Shown: positions 9,618-20,562 of the stretch, piece by piece
Numbering within the stretch: position 1 is the stretch's first letter
How the letters are laid out: every line of letters begins with the position of its first letter
Made by a program: the position numbers and the translations under genes
Notes under the pieces: generated by a model
The model's database searches: none
Told to the model about the DNA's origin: nothing
What the model saw: the letters and a program-made list of their open reading frames with translations, nothing else
Origin: Corallincola holothuriorum
GTDB taxonomy: Bacteria > Pseudomonadota > Gammaproteobacteria > Enterobacterales > Neiellaceae
Length of the DNA stretch: 64,000 nt
Direction of reading: 5' to 3'
Assembly: GCF_003336225.1 (NCBI RefSeq)
Contig: NZ_QPID01000001.1
Coordinates: 124,001-188,000, forward strand

Positions 9618-11267
9618 ATGGGTGCGTCTAACGCTGCTTCTACAACTGTCTCTAACGGTTATAACTGGTTAAAAATAGTGGTTCTGGCTCTGGTTATACT
9701 GGTCAGTGGCTATTCAGTTATCGTTATGTATGCAACGGGTGAGTATGCTTTCGCCATACTGACTCTGCTCATCGTCTCTCTCGGTGTGTACGTTTTTACC
9801 AATAGCAAGACATACGCCCATAGATATATTTTCCCCGGTGTTGCCGGGATGGTTATCTTTATCATTTTCCCTCTGGCTTATACGATAGGGATATCTTTCA
9901 CTAACTACAGTGGTAGTAACTTACTATCGTTGGAGCGTGTGCAGGATTATCATCTCAGGCAGAGCTATCTGGCTAAAGGCGGGAATTACGATTTTTCACT
10001 CATTAAGACCGAGCAAGATCGTTTCAAGTTGGTTCTTCGATCTGAACTTGAACCTGAAAAGGTCTTTGTCAGTCCGACGATAAAGCTTTGGAACGCCGGC
10101 GAGATAAAGTCTCGCAAAGCGCGTCCTGAAGATTTTCCTTATGTAGATAGTGGCATCCAGATGCGTGCTATTGAGGAGATACCTGAAGGTGAGAAGGCAA
10201 CTTTACGAGATGTGATCTCGTTGCGAACTCATCTGCAGTCAATATACGTGACGCTGCCAGCGGGCGTTGAATTGAGTATGAGTGGATTACGCAAGTTTGC
10301 AGCCCTCAGACCTCTATTCTCGCGCCTCTCCGATGGTGTTGTTCTGGAAAATGGAACAATCATCAGCGACCCTAATACGTTACGAAATAATAAGTCTAAC
10401 CAGCTGGTGCGCCCCAATTACCATACGGGCTTCTATCAGTATATCGATGCCAATGGTGAGTTTGTAGGTGATGCGTTGCCTCCTGGCTTCACTGTGTCGA
10501 TTGGTTGGAATAACTACTGGCGCGTATTTACCGACAAAGGTATTCAGGGACCATTCCTTGAAATCTTTGTGTGGACAGTAATGTTTGCTGCGGGAAGTGT
10601 ATTCTTTACCCTCGCAATCGGACTTGTCTTAGGTAACTTGGTGCAGTGGGAGTTTCTTGGTGGTAAGGCAATTTATCGAGTCATTTTGATTCTGCCTTAT
10701 GCTGTCCCGGCGTTTATCTCAATCCTGGTGTTTAAGGGGTTATTCAACCAAAACTTTGGTGAGATAAACATGGTGCTGGAGGCGTTGTTTGGTATTAAAC
10801 CTGATTGGTATACGACTCCTTCGTTAGCGCGAAGTATGATTCTGATTGTAAATACCTGGTTGGGTTATCCGTACATGATGATTCTGTCTATGGGCTTGCT
10901 TAAGTCTATTCCGGAAGATCTGTATGAAGCCTCGGCAATGGATGGTGCTGGTCCTATCAGCAACTTCTTCAACATTACCGTTCCGCTGTTAATTAAGCCG
11001 CTGACTCCACTACTGATTGCCTCTTTTGCTTTCAACTTCAATAACTTTGTATTGATTGCATTATTGACCAATGGTGGCCCGGATATCATCGGTGCAACGA
11101 CACCTGCAGGTACAACTGACGTATTGGTTAGTTATACCTATCGTATCGCTTTCGAAGGCAGTGGTCAGGACTATGGTCTGGCAGCCGCTATTGCGACAGT
11201 TATCTTCATTCTGGTTGGTGCGATGGCCATCTTGAATCTGAAGTTGACCAAAATGGACAAGGTATAG
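9618..11267 (+). CDS. malF: Maltose ABC transporter permease MalF
   Basis: 549 residues with about eight membrane helices. It has the long periplasmic P2 insertion characteristic of MalF (roughly residues 80-300) and the EAA coupling motif YEASAMDGAGPISNFF that docks to MalK. The ATG at 9618 has AGGAAAGG 8 nt upstream; an earlier in-frame TTG lies inside the preceding hairpin and is unlikely. It pairs with MalG to form the maltose channel in the inner membrane. Confidence 0.96.
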   Translation: MGASNAASTTVSNGYNWLKIVVLALVILVSGYSVIVMYATGEYAFAILTLLIVSLGVYVFTNSKTYAHRYIFPGVAGMVIFIIFPLAYTIGISFTNYSGSNLLSLERVQDYHLRQSYLAKGGNYDFSLIKTEQDRFKLVLRSELEPEKVFVSPTIKLWNAGEIKSRKARPEDFPYVDSGIQMRAIEEIPEGEKATLRDVISLRTHLQSIYVTLPAGVELSMSGLRKFAALRPLFSRLSDGVVLENGTIISDPNTLRNNKSNQLVRPNYHTGFYQYIDANGEFVGDALPPGFTVSIGWNNYWRVFTDKGIQGPFLEIFVWTVMFAAGSVFFTLAIGLVLGNLVQWEFLGGKAIYRVILILPYAVPAFISILVFKGLFNQNFGEINMVLEALFGIKPDWYTTPSLARSMILIVNTWLGYPYMMILSMGLLKSIPEDLYEASAMDGAGPISNFFNITVPLLIKPLTPLLIASFAFNFNNFVLIALLTNGGPDIIGATTPAGTTDVLVSYTYRIAFEGSGQDYGLAAAIATVIFILVGAMAILNLKLTKMDKV

Positions 11268-11282
11268 AGGGGTTATCTAGTT

Positions 11283-12173
11283 ATGCCAATGGTTCAACCT
11301 TCAAGCCTGAAATACCGCGTCTTTGCGACACATGTCGGCATGTGGTGCTTCTTGGCTCTCATTATTTTTCCGCTGTTGATGGTAATTGCCATCTCGTTCC
11401 GTCAAGGTAACTATGCGGTGGGGGAGATCATTCCTTCAAATCCTTCTTTGGAGCACTGGAAGCTAGCGCTTGGTATTCCAGTAGTCGAAGCTGATGGGCG
11501 TATTACGCCTCCTCCTTTCCCAGTACTGACTTGGCTGTGGAACTCTATTAAGGTTGCTGTTATCAGTGCCGCTCTTATCGTTTTACTTGCAACGACTAGC
11601 GCATACGCGTTTGCTCGTATGAAGTTTGCTGGTAAGAGCCTGATCTTGCAGGGTATGTTGGTTTTCCAAATGTTCCCAGCGGTATTGGCATTGGTAGCGA
11701 TTTACGCAATGTTCGATAAGATCGGTCAATATTTCCCTTGGTTGGGATTGAATACGCACGCAGGTTTGGTATTCATCTACCTCAGCGGTATTGCGCTGCA
11801 CGTTTGGACGATTAAAGGTTACTTTGAAACCATTGATCCTTCACTCGAAGAAGCCGCTGCAATTGATGGCGCTACGCCTTGGCAAGCATTCCGCTTAGTC
11901 TTGCTGCCATTAAGTGTGCCGATCCTCGCAGTTGTATTCATTCTTGCATTCATTGGTGCAATCACTGAGGTACCGGTTGCCTCCTTGTTATTGCAGGATG
12001 TAGAGATGCTTACGCTAGCTGTAGGTGCGCAACAGTACCTGTATCCGCAGAATTATCTGTGGGGCGACTTTGCCGCGGCGGCCGTATTGTCTGGCTTCCC
12101 CATCACCCTAGTGTTCCTGTTGGCCCAACGTTGGTTAGTTGGTGGTCTGACAGCCGGTGGTGTGAAGGGTTAA
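11283..12173 (+). CDS. malG: Maltose ABC transporter permease MalG
   Basis: 296 residues (E. coli MalG is 296) with six predicted membrane helices and the EAA motif [18 protein letters not shown]. The C-terminal end [10 protein letters not shown] matches the MalG tail that reaches into MalE. It begins 15 nt after malF and is clearly co-transcribed. Confidence 0.96.
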   Translation: MPMVQPSSLKYRVFATHVGMWCFLALIIFPLLMVIAISFRQGNYAVGEIIPSNPSLEHWKLALGIPVVEADGRITPPPFPVLTWLWNSIKVAVISAALIVLLATTSAYAFARMKFAGKSLILQGMLVFQMFPAVLALVAIYAMFDKIGQYFPWLGLNTHAGLVFIYLSGIALHVWTIKGYFETIDPSLEEAAAIDGATPWQAFRLVLLPLSVPILAVVFILAFIGAITEVPVASLLLQDVEMLTLAVGAQQYLYPQNYLWGDFAAAAVLSGFPITLVFLLAQRWLVGGLTAGGVKG

Positions 12174-12225
12174 TAGGTTTAGTATTTAAGGTTTTTAAGC
12201 TAACAATAGCTTTCTGGAGACAAGA

Positions 12226-13389
12226 ATGGCTGAAGTCATCCTTAAGAATGTACGTAAGAACTACGATCCATCAATACACTTGGATGTATTACGAGATATT
12301 AACCTAGACATCGAAGATGGTGAGTTCATCGTTTTCGTCGGTCCATCAGGCTGTGGTAAATCTACACTGCTTCGTATGATCGCGGGTTTGGAAGACATCA
12401 CTGACGGCGAGTTGGCTATTTCTGGTCGCCGTATGAACGAAGTTCCTCCGGTAGACCGTAACGTAGGTATGGTGTTCCAGTCCTATGCGCTCTATCCACA
12501 TATGGATCTGTTCGAGAACATGGCATTCGGCCTCAAGCTGAAGAAAGTACCTAAAGATGAAATCAAACGTCGCGTAGATAAGGCGTCTGAAATCTTGGGT
12601 CTGACTCATATGCTTGACCGTAAGCCTAAAGCTCTTTCTGGTGGTCAGCGTCAACGTGTTGCTATTGGCCGTTGTATTGTACAAGAGCCATCGGTATTCC
12701 TGTTCGATGAGCCTTTATCGAACTTGGATGCGGCACTTCGTGTGAAGATGCGTATTGAAATTGCCAAGCTGCACAAAGATTTGCAGTCGACCATCATCTA
12801 CGTAACACACGATCAGGTTGAAGCAATGACTTTGGCAGATCGTATCGTGGTACTGAGCCCATTAGATGATGAAGCGCCGAGCAACCTTGAGCAGTTTGGT
12901 AGCCCGCTTGATCTTTACCATACACCAGCAAATAAATTTGTTGCTGGCTTCATTGGTTCACCTAAGATGAACTTCTTGGCGGGTGAATTGGTTGAGATTG
13001 GTGACGACGAGTGTAAGGTTAAGCTGAGCACTGGTGACGTGGTCGTTGGTTGCATTGATGCTAGCAGTGCTAAAGTAGGCGATGCAGTTGAAGTGGGTGT
13101 TCGTCCTGAGCACGTTCTTCCTCGTGACCATGATGACTCTCACGGTCATGTAAGTGGTAGCGTACTGGTTGCTGAGCATTTAGGTGCCGAATCTTTCGTC
13201 TATATGACGATTGACGGTCGCGACTTCACTGTTAAAGCGCACTCTGATGTTGAAGCAACATCAGGCGAAGTGATGGAAGTTGGCTTCCCTAAAGAAGCTG
13301 TTTACCTGTTCACTGAAGCGGGTCAAGCATTCCCACGTACAGCGCGTTATAACCGTGAAAAAGGTGGCTTGCCGCTAGGCGACGAGTGA
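12226..13389 (+). CDS. malK: Maltose/maltodextrin ABC transporter ATPase MalK
   Basis: 387 residues. Walker A GPSGCGKST, Q-loop, signature LSGGQRQR, Walker B VFLFDEPLSNLD and switch His (VTHDQ) are all intact. A C-terminal regulatory OB-fold domain runs from about residue 240 (FIGSPKMNF onward), the part that in E. coli binds MalT and EIIA-Glc. It is the last gene of malEFGK and is followed by a strong terminator. The start follows TGGAGACAAG. Confidence 0.96.
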   Translation: MAEVILKNVRKNYDPSIHLDVLRDINLDIEDGEFIVFVGPSGCGKSTLLRMIAGLEDITDGELAISGRRMNEVPPVDRNVGMVFQSYALYPHMDLFENMAFGLKLKKVPKDEIKRRVDKASEILGLTHMLDRKPKALSGGQRQRVAIGRCIVQEPSVFLFDEPLSNLDAALRVKMRIEIAKLHKDLQSTIIYVTHDQVEAMTLADRIVVLSPLDDEAPSNLEQFGSPLDLYHTPANKFVAGFIGSPKMNFLAGELVEIGDDECKVKLSTGDVVVGCIDASSAKVGDAVEVGVRPEHVLPRDHDDSHGHVSGSVLVAEHLGAESFVYMTIDGRDFTVKAHSDVEATSGEVMEVGFPKEAVYLFTEAGQAFPRTARYNREKGGLPLGDE

Positions 13390-13407
13390 TCCTTTAATCG
13401 TTAACAG

Positions 13408-13437
13408 AAAGCCGGCAGCTTATGCCGGCTTTTTTTT
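13408..13437 (+). terminator. Rho-independent terminator of malEFGK
   Basis: Stem AAAGCCGGCA / TGCCGGCTTT with a 5-nt loop, then a run of eight Ts. It begins 19 nt after the malK stop. Confidence 0.93.
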
Positions 13438-13540
13438 GCCCAAATTTTGTCGGCGTCTTAGTTAAGATTAATTCTCAACTCTTACTCTTGTCGCGTTATA
13501 ATTCCTTTCGCTAATTATGTTTGCTCTGGAAAATGGTTTA

Positions 13541-14422
13541 ATGCGTTTATTTGTAGATGGTTTGACGGTAATCGACAGTACGTTTTTATGCGCTCAGCGC
13601 GGGATGTTAGGTGAAAGCTGGATCGTAGACGTTGAACTGGCAGGTGAATTGAATGACGAGGGTATGCTTTTTGACTTCTCCCATGTAAAAAAGACCATCA
13701 AACATGCGCTGGATGCGACGGTAGATCATAAGCTGATTGTTCCAGAGCAAGCTGCCGAAACAATCATTGTCTCATCAGATAACGATATCCTGCTTTCATT
13801 TAAAGCTGCTAAAAGTGAGTTGGTGATACAGAGTCCACTGTCGGCCTTTGCTATTTTGCCATTGGCACAGATCACCGATAGCGCCTTTGCTCGTTATTTA
13901 GAAGTGATGTTACTTAAACTGTTGCCTGACAATGTGACTGGAATAACTGTTCATTTACGCCATGAAGCCGAAGGCCCCGCGTTTTATCATTACACTCATG
14001 GTTTGAAAAAACATGATGGGAATTGTCAGCGGATCGCTCACGGCCACCGTTCACGGATAGGGATCTGGCTTGATGGTGAAAAGCGCGCTGATTTGGAAAG
14101 CAACTGGGCCTCGCGTTGGCAAGATATCTATCTTGGTTCCGCAGATGATGAAGTTTCTGTCGAGACATTACCGTTTAGTGCACAATTTGGTTTAACTGAC
14201 GCCAGCTTTTACGGTTTCCAATACAGTGCCAGCCAGGGGAATTATTATTTGGCGGTTAGCAAAAGCGCTACAGAAATAGTTGATTGCGATACAACCGTCG
14301 AATGCCTGGCTGACTACATTGCGCGTCAATTATCTTGTGACTATCCCGAACAATTAATTAAAGTCCGCGCCTATGAGGGTGTTGAGAAAGGAGCTATCTG
14401 TGAAATTTCCGCTTCTAGTTAG
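13541..14422 (+). CDS. Two-domain 6-carboxytetrahydropterin synthase-like protein (PTPS/QueD superfamily)
   Basis: 293 residues. The second half has PTPS-fold elements: NCQRIAHGHRSRI, with the Cys and the HxH zinc-ligand pattern, and RVRAYEGVEKGA, resembling the conserved EG..GA end. The first half (CAQRGMLGESWIVDVEL) looks like a diverged copy of the same fold. Single-domain QueD is about 120 residues, so this is the long form known from marine gammaproteobacteria. The start was set at ATG 13541 (GGAAAA about 9 nt upstream) because homologues begin near MRLFV; ATG 13517 is the alternative. The gene overlaps the next one by 23 nt. Substrate not certain. Confidence 0.75.
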   Translation: MRLFVDGLTVIDSTFLCAQRGMLGESWIVDVELAGELNDEGMLFDFSHVKKTIKHALDATVDHKLIVPEQAAETIIVSSDNDILLSFKAAKSELVIQSPLSAFAILPLAQITDSAFARYLEVMLLKLLPDNVTGITVHLRHEAEGPAFYHYTHGLKKHDGNCQRIAHGHRSRIGIWLDGEKRADLESNWASRWQDIYLGSADDEVSVETLPFSAQFGLTDASFYGFQYSASQGNYYLAVSKSATEIVDCDTTVECLADYIARQLSCDYPEQLIKVRAYEGVEKGAICEISASS

Positions 14423-15212
14423 TATTTTTCTGCTGTTTTCTGCACAGACGTTGGCGATAGAGCTAAACGGTGAGTTTATTCAAGGTGGTATGGTCACGGG
14501 TAAGCTACCTCCCGGTAGTCAGTTATCGCTCGATGGCAATCCAGTAAAAATTTCTGCTGAGGGTATTTTTGTCATTGGCTTTGGTCGTGATGACACTGGT
14601 GAAGCGGAATTGAAATGGACGCTGCCTGGCGGAGAAAAGCAGCAAACGAGTTATAAGATAAAGCAACGGGAATACAATATTCAGTACGTTGAAGGGGTGG
14701 AGCAAAAATATGTGTCCCCGCCCGAGGAAGTGCTGGAGCGTATTCGTGATGATAATAGGCAGGTTGCTGCCGCCAGAAAGACCGATTCGGATCGCAAAGA
14801 CTTTCTCACGCCTCTTATTTGGCCGGTTGATGGTCCTATCTCTGGAGTTTATGGGAGCCAACGCTATTTTAATGGTGAACCAAAGCGCCCGCACTTTGGC
14901 TTGGATATCGCTGCGCCAACCGGCACTATTATTGTTGCCCCAGCCGACGGGGTGATCACTCTCTGGCACCCTGATATGTATTACAGTGGTGGCACCTTGT
15001 TGATGGATCATGGCTACGGTATTTCATCGACATTTATTCATCTCAGTGGATCATTGGTTAAAGCGGGTGACGTGGTTAAACAGGGCCAACCTATCGCGAA
15101 GGTTGGAGCGACAGGCAGAGTCACAGGGGCGCATCTTGATTGGCGCATCAATTGGTTTAAGGTTCGTTTAGATCCGCAGCTATTACTGCCACCAAAATCT
15201 AGCGAGCAATAA
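14400..15212 (+). CDS. M23-family (LytM-type) peptidase, exported
   Basis: 270 residues. GTG at 14400 has AAAGGAG 7 nt upstream and gives a clean signal peptide (VKFPLLVSIFLLFSAQTLA). A beta-rich N-terminal domain is followed by an M23 domain with HFGLDIAAPTG (HxxxD zinc ligands) and GAHLDWRI, where the usual HxH is H-L-D. The change is common in a proteobacterial subgroup, so it need not inactivate the enzyme. Likely a periplasmic murein endopeptidase. It overlaps the upstream pterin gene, suggesting one transcript. Confidence 0.85.
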   Translation: MKFPLLVSIFLLFSAQTLAIELNGEFIQGGMVTGKLPPGSQLSLDGNPVKISAEGIFVIGFGRDDTGEAELKWTLPGGEKQQTSYKIKQREYNIQYVEGVEQKYVSPPEEVLERIRDDNRQVAAARKTDSDRKDFLTPLIWPVDGPISGVYGSQRYFNGEPKRPHFGLDIAAPTGTIIVAPADGVITLWHPDMYYSGGTLLMDHGYGISSTFIHLSGSLVKAGDVVKQGQPIAKVGATGRVTGAHLDWRINWFKVRLDPQLLLPPKSSEQ

Positions 15213-15226
15213 GTATTTTCCAGCTT

Positions 15227-15252
15227 GAGCTGACTTAGTTCTAGGTCAGCTC
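15227..15252 (+). terminator. Hairpin terminator after the M23 peptidase gene
   Basis: Stem GAGCTGAC / GTCAGCTC, extendable inward with one mismatch, followed by a T-rich tract (CTATTTTATCTTTT). It separates the housekeeping genes from the nif promoter region. Confidence 0.75.
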
Positions 15253-15322
15253 CTATTTTATCTTTTCTCCCATCAGATTATTCACACCCGCGTTTTTGTG
15301 GTCTTTTTGCTACAAATAACTA

Positions 15323-15338
15323 TGTACACAACCCGACA
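15323..15338. promoter_or_regulatory. NifA upstream activator site for nifH
   Basis: TGT-ACACAACCCG-ACA fits TGT-N10-ACA exactly. It lies 97 bases upstream of the -24 element of the nifH promoter, a normal enhancer distance. Confidence 0.8.
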
Positions 15339-15381
15339 ACCGTTCATTAATGTGAGCTTTGTCGCCTATCTGTTTCTGTAA

Positions 15382-16383
<1,002 letters not shown>

Positions 16384-16443
16384 TCCATCTGCAGACACGG
16401 TTCTGATAAGAACAGGTGTTTAAAAACTCTTTAGGAGACTGTT

Positions 16444-17910
16444 ATGTCTATGAAAAAAGAGGACACTCGAGCGCTTATCGATGAGGTGCTAGAGGTCTAT
16501 CCAGAAAAGGCGAAAAAAGATCGTCTTAAGCATTTGACGGCGAATGATGCAGAAGCGTCATCAAATAAGTGTGTTACCGCCAACCGTAAGTCACTGCCCG
16601 GCGTGATGACAGCTCGTGGTTGTGCTTACGCAGGGTCAAAAGGGGTGGTATGGGGTCCAATCAAGGACATGATCCATATCTCTCATGGTCCAGTCGGTTG
16701 CGGTCAGTACTCCCGCGCGGGTCGTCGTAACTATTACACCGGTTTTACTGGCGTAAATAGCTTCGGCACCATGAACTTCACCTCTGATTTCCAAGAGCGT
16801 GACATCGTTTTTGGTGGTGATAAAAAGCTATCCACCATCGTTGATGAAATCGAAACTCTGTTCCCATTATCGAAAGGGATCTCAATCCAATCGGAATGTC
16901 CGGTGGGCTTGATCGGTGACGATATCGAAGCAGTTGCCAAAGTGAAGGGCAAAGAGATCGGCAAAACCATTGTCCCAGTGCGTTGTGAAGGGTTCCGTGG
17001 TGTGAGTCAGTCTTTGGGTCACCACATTGCCAACGACACGCTGCGCGATCATGTCCTCGACAAGGTCGAAGACAAAGAGTTTGAAACTACACCGTATGAC
17101 GTTGCCATTATTGGTGACTACAACATCGGTGGTGATGCTTGGTCTTCGCGTATTTTACTTGAAGAGATGGGTTTACGAGTTGTTTCACAGTGGTCTGGTG
17201 ACGGTACTTTGCCAGAGATTGAAAACACACCCAAAGTAAAACTCAACCTAGTGCATTGTTATCGTTCAATGAACTATATCTGCCGCCACATGGAAGAGAA
17301 GTACGACATTCCATGGATGGAGTACAACCTGTTTGGCCCGACCAAGTGTGAAGAGTCACTGCGTAAAATCGCTGCGTTCTTCGATGAGTCGATTCAAGCG
17401 AAAGCGGAAGAAGTGATCGCCAAGTACAAGGCACAGTGGGAACCGATTATCGCTAAATACCGTCCACGTTTGGAAGGTAAGAAAGTGATGCTGTATGTCG
17501 GTGGCTTACGTCCACGCCACGTGATCGGTGCTTATGAAGATTTGGGCATGGAAATTGTTGGTACTGGCTATGAATTTGGCCATAACGATGACTACACCAA
17601 GACGATTCCTGAAGTGAAAGACGCCACGCTGATCTATGACGATGTCACAGGTTACGAGCTGGAAAAATTCGCTGAGCAGCTTAAGCCTGATCTGATTGGT
17701 GCCGGTGTGAAAGAGAAATACATCTTCCAGAAGATGGGCATCCCTTTCCGTCAGATGCACAGCTGGGACTATTCAGGCCCTTATCACGGCTTCGATGGCT
17801 TCGCCATTTTCGCCCGCGATATGGATATGACCCTGAACAACCCATGTTGGAGCAAGCTGACTGCACCTTGGAAAGCTGAAGCTGAAGAAAAACTGGTCGT
17901 TAACGGCTAA
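16444..17910 (+). CDS. nifD: Nitrogenase MoFe protein alpha subunit NifD
   Basis: 488 residues. P-cluster cysteines are visible in [18 protein letters not shown] and [12 protein letters not shown]. FeMo-cofactor ligands are in [10 protein letters not shown] (Cys) and [12 protein letters not shown] (His). The LGHHIAND segment (His195 region) and SRAGRR are those of the Mo enzyme, not VnfD or AnfD. Preceded by TTAGGAGACTGTT. The 60-nt gap after nifH contains a weak hairpin (GTTCT / AGAAC). Confidence 0.99.
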   Translation: MSMKKEDTRALIDEVLEVYPEKAKKDRLKHLTANDAEASSNKCVTANRKSLPGVMTARGCAYAGSKGVVWGPIKDMIHISHGPVGCGQYSRAGRRNYYTGFTGVNSFGTMNFTSDFQERDIVFGGDKKLSTIVDEIETLFPLSKGISIQSECPVGLIGDDIEAVAKVKGKEIGKTIVPVRCEGFRGVSQSLGHHIANDTLRDHVLDKVEDKEFETTPYDVAIIGDYNIGGDAWSSRILLEEMGLRVVSQWSGDGTLPEIENTPKVKLNLVHCYRSMNYICRHMEEKYDIPWMEYNLFGPTKCEESLRKIAAFFDESIQAKAEEVIAKYKAQWEPIIAKYRPRLEGKKVMLYVGGLRPRHVIGAYEDLGMEIVGTGYEFGHNDDYTKTIPEVKDATLIYDDVTGYELEKFAEQLKPDLIGAGVKEKYIFQKMGIPFRQMHSWDYSGPYHGFDGFAIFARDMDMTLNNPCWSKLTAPWKAEAEEKLVVNG

Positions 17911-18005
17911 GTTGCAGCACGACGAAACAGGTTAGGCGGCATGCCGCTTATGTGTATCACTCGGCCCGTCAGTTCACAGATGAGTGGCGCGGGAGGAGAA
18001 AGATT

Positions 18006-19577
18006 ATGAGTCAGACAGTAGATGATATCAAACCTGGCTATCCATTATTTGGACAGCCAGAGTACCAGGAGATGATGGCTCGCAAACGCGAGTTGTTTGA
18101 AGAAAGCCACGACGCCGACAAGGTGAAAGAGGTCTTTGAGTGGACGACCGGTGAAGAGTACAAAGAGCTTAACTTCAACCGGAAAAACCTAACAATTAAC
18201 CCGGCCAAAGCCTGCCAACCACTGGGATCCGTCCTGTGTGCGCTCGGCTTTGAAAACACACTGCCCTATGTTCATGGTTCGCAGGGGTGTGTTGCCTATT
18301 TTCGTACCTATTTTAATCGTCATTTCAAAGAGCCCGTGGCTTGTGTCTCGGATTCAATGACCGAAGATGCCGCAGTATTCGGTGGCCAGAAGAACATGTT
18401 TGATGGCCTGCAAAACTCTTTGGCGCTGTATAAGCCAGAGATGATTGCTGTATCCACCACTTGTATGGCGGAAGTGATCGGGGATGACCTCAACGCGTTT
18501 ATCGGTAACGCCAAAAAAGAGGGTTACATTCCTGAAGAGCTACCGACGCCATTCGCACATACGCCAAGTTTTGTTGGTAGTCATGTCAATGGCTGGGACG
18601 GTATGTTCGAAGGTGTTTTGCGTCATTTCAGCGTTAACAAGATGGAAGACAAAACCGTCGGCAGTAACGGTAAGATTAACCTGGTACCGGGCTTTGAAAC
18701 CTATCTTGGTAACTACCGTGTGATGCACCGCATGATGCAGGAGATGGGCGTCGATTACACATTGCTGTGTGATCCGTCTGAAGTACTTGATACACCGGCT
18801 GATGGCGAATATCGCATGTACGCAGGCGGTACTCCATTAGCGGAAGTGGCTGACGCGCCAAACGCGATCACTACCATGTTCCTGCAGCCTGATCAGTTGG
18901 TGAAAACCAAGAAATACGTCGAAGGTATCTGGAAGCACGAAGTACCTGCAACCAACATCCCAATGGGTGTTGATTGGACAGATGACTTCCTGATGAAGGT
19001 ATCTGAACTGTCAGGCAAGCCTATTCCTGAGTCGCTGGCAACAGAGCGTGGCCGTTTGGTGGATATGATCACCGACTCCCATACATGGCTGCACGGCACC
19101 AGTTTCTCTATCTATGGTGATCCAGATTACCTGATGGGCTTAACCAAGTTCCTTATGGAATTAGGTTGTGAAATTAAGCATATCCTCTGCAACAACGGTA
19201 ATAAGCGCTGGCGCAAGAAGATGGAAGCGTTGATCGCTGACTCTCCTTACACCGCTAATACAGAGATCTTTATTGGTAAGGACTTGTGGCATTTCCGTTC
19301 ACTGGTGTTCACCAATAAGCCTGACTTCATGATTGGAAACTCTCACGCCAAGTTTATTCAGCGTGATACCAAGGCGAAAGGCGGTGAGTTTGAAGTGCCG
19401 CTGATCCGTCTCGGCTTCCCAATCTTCGACCGTCATCACCTGCATCGCAACACCACGCTAGGTTATGAAGGTGGCATGTACATGTTAACCACACTGGTTA
19501 ACGCGGTACTTGAGAAGTTGGACGCTGATACTAGCGACATGGGTAGAACCGATTACGGTTACGACCTGGTACGTTAA
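18006..19577 (+). CDS. nifK: Nitrogenase MoFe protein beta subunit NifK
   Basis: 523 residues, usual Mo-NifK length. P-cluster cysteines occur in ACQPLG, HGSQGCVAYF and TTCMAEVIGDD. ATG at 18006 (MSQTVDDIKPGYPLF) has GGGAGGAG upstream; an in-frame ATG 54 nt earlier gives an atypical N terminus and was rejected. It forms the alpha2-beta2 tetramer with NifD. A perfect hairpin follows before nifT. Confidence 0.99.
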   Translation: MSQTVDDIKPGYPLFGQPEYQEMMARKRELFEESHDADKVKEVFEWTTGEEYKELNFNRKNLTINPAKACQPLGSVLCALGFENTLPYVHGSQGCVAYFRTYFNRHFKEPVACVSDSMTEDAAVFGGQKNMFDGLQNSLALYKPEMIAVSTTCMAEVIGDDLNAFIGNAKKEGYIPEELPTPFAHTPSFVGSHVNGWDGMFEGVLRHFSVNKMEDKTVGSNGKINLVPGFETYLGNYRVMHRMMQEMGVDYTLLCDPSEVLDTPADGEYRMYAGGTPLAEVADAPNAITTMFLQPDQLVKTKKYVEGIWKHEVPATNIPMGVDWTDDFLMKVSELSGKPIPESLATERGRLVDMITDSHTWLHGTSFSIYGDPDYLMGLTKFLMELGCEIKHILCNNGNKRWRKKMEALIADSPYTANTEIFIGKDLWHFRSLVFTNKPDFMIGNSHAKFIQRDTKAKGGEFEVPLIRLGFPIFDRHHLHRNTTLGYEGGMYMLTTLVNAVLEKLDADTSDMGRTDYGYDLVR

Positions 19578-19585
19578 AGAATGAA

Positions 19586-19609
19586 GTACCGGGGTGAAGG
19601 CCCCGGTAC
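19586..19609 (+). other. nifK-nifT intercistronic hairpin
   Basis: Perfect 9-bp stem GTACCGGGG / CCCCGGTAC with a 6-nt loop, starting 8 nt after the nifK stop. It has no clean T-run, so it may stabilise the nifHDK message or partly attenuate rather than stop transcription. Confidence 0.7.
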
Positions 19610-19632
19610 CTCTTTCAACCAAGGAGAAAGCA

Positions 19633-19845
19633 ATGCCGAACGTAATGATCCGCCGGGAAGAAAGTGGCGAGCTTTCCTGTTACATCGCTAAGAAAGATCT
19701 CGAAGAGATGGTGACCTCGATTGAGTTTGATTCACCAGAACAACTGGGTGGCGAGATCCAACTGGCTGATGGTACTGGTTACTATTTCGAGCCCATCAGT
19801 CCGTCACCCAAGCTACCTGTGACTGTTCGTGCCCGTCGCGCGTAA
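19633..19845 (+). CDS. nifT: Nitrogen fixation protein NifT (FixT)
   Basis: 70 residues, opening MPNVMIRREESGELSCYIAKKDLEE and containing GGEIQLADG, as in NifT/FixT. Function is not well defined; it is almost always next to nifK. ATG at 19633 follows AAGGAGAAAGC; the earlier in-frame start lies inside the hairpin and was rejected. Confidence 0.93.
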   Translation: MPNVMIRREESGELSCYIAKKDLEEMVTSIEFDSPEQLGGEIQLADGTGYYFEPISPSPKLPVTVRARRA

Positions 19846-19875
19846 TAGTTCTAATGTCTAATTAGTCGGGAGATA

Positions 19876-20562
19876 ATGATGACCGCACCAGTCTCTGAAA
19901 CTGCAGCCTTACGTATCGCATTGGCTGCAAAGGCGTTACCTCAGATCCCTCTATCGCAGCTGTTGAGTTTATTGGTGGATACGCTGGGAGAACCGCTCAC
20001 CGAGAAGAAACTACGGCAGTTGTCGCCGAAGCAGCTACGCGAGATCTTTTCTGCGCAGCCCGAGCAACCCGACAGAGTAAATCTTGCGCAGGCATTCGCC
20101 ATCTTCAACAGCAACGAAGTTGACACCATGGAAGCGCCAGAAGTTCTCCCATCAGCCCCCCTCAGCGGTAAGAAATTGCGCGTGGCAATGACGTCGAATA
20201 ACGGAGAGCGGCTTGATGGTCATTTCGGATCTTGCCTACGGGTACTGGTGTATGAGGTCAACGCAGAAAAGCATCAGCTTGTTGATGTAAGACCCGTGAC
20301 TTGCAGTGAGAGTGGCGAAAAGCGTTCCGAATTTATGCTGTCGCTAATCAGTGACTGCCATATCTTGTCGACCCTCTCTATTGGGGGGCCTGCTGCGGCG
20401 AAAGTGACTCGCGCCAACGTTCACCCTATTAAGCAAGCCCAACCGGGGGCGTGCAGCGACGTGCTTGAACGCATGCAACAGGTGGTGGGTGGCAAGCCTG
20501 CACCTTGGTTACAACGTTTGATGGAATCGACAGAAAGAGCAGTGGAGGGCGTGCCATGTTAG
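19876..20562 (+). CDS. nifY: NifY/NafY-type FeMo-cofactor-binding protein
   Basis: 228 residues. The N-terminal 90 residues are helical, like the apo-dinitrogenase-binding domain of NafY/NifY (LSPKQLREIFS). The C-terminal half is the dinitrogenase iron-molybdenum cofactor domain (LRVAMTSNNGERLDGHFGSC) shared with NifX. It probably holds the cofactor and apo-NifDK until insertion. NifY and NafY cannot be told apart from sequence alone. The next gene starts inside its last codons. Confidence 0.88.
   Translation: MMTAPVSETAALRIALAAKALPQIPLSQLLSLLVDTLGEPLTEKKLRQLSPKQLREIFSAQPEQPDRVNLAQAFAIFNSNEVDTMEAPEVLPSAPLSGKKLRVAMTSNNGERLDGHFGSCLRVLVYEVNAEKHQLVDVRPVTCSESGEKRSEFMLSLISDCHILSTLSIGGPAAAKVTRANVHPIKQAQPGACSDVLERMQQVVGGKPAPWLQRLMESTERAVEGVPC

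Noticed and set aside
15297-15314. Second TGT...ACA upstream of nifH
   Set aside because: The spacing is 12 rather than 10 bases, so it does not fit a NifA site; the site at 15323 does.
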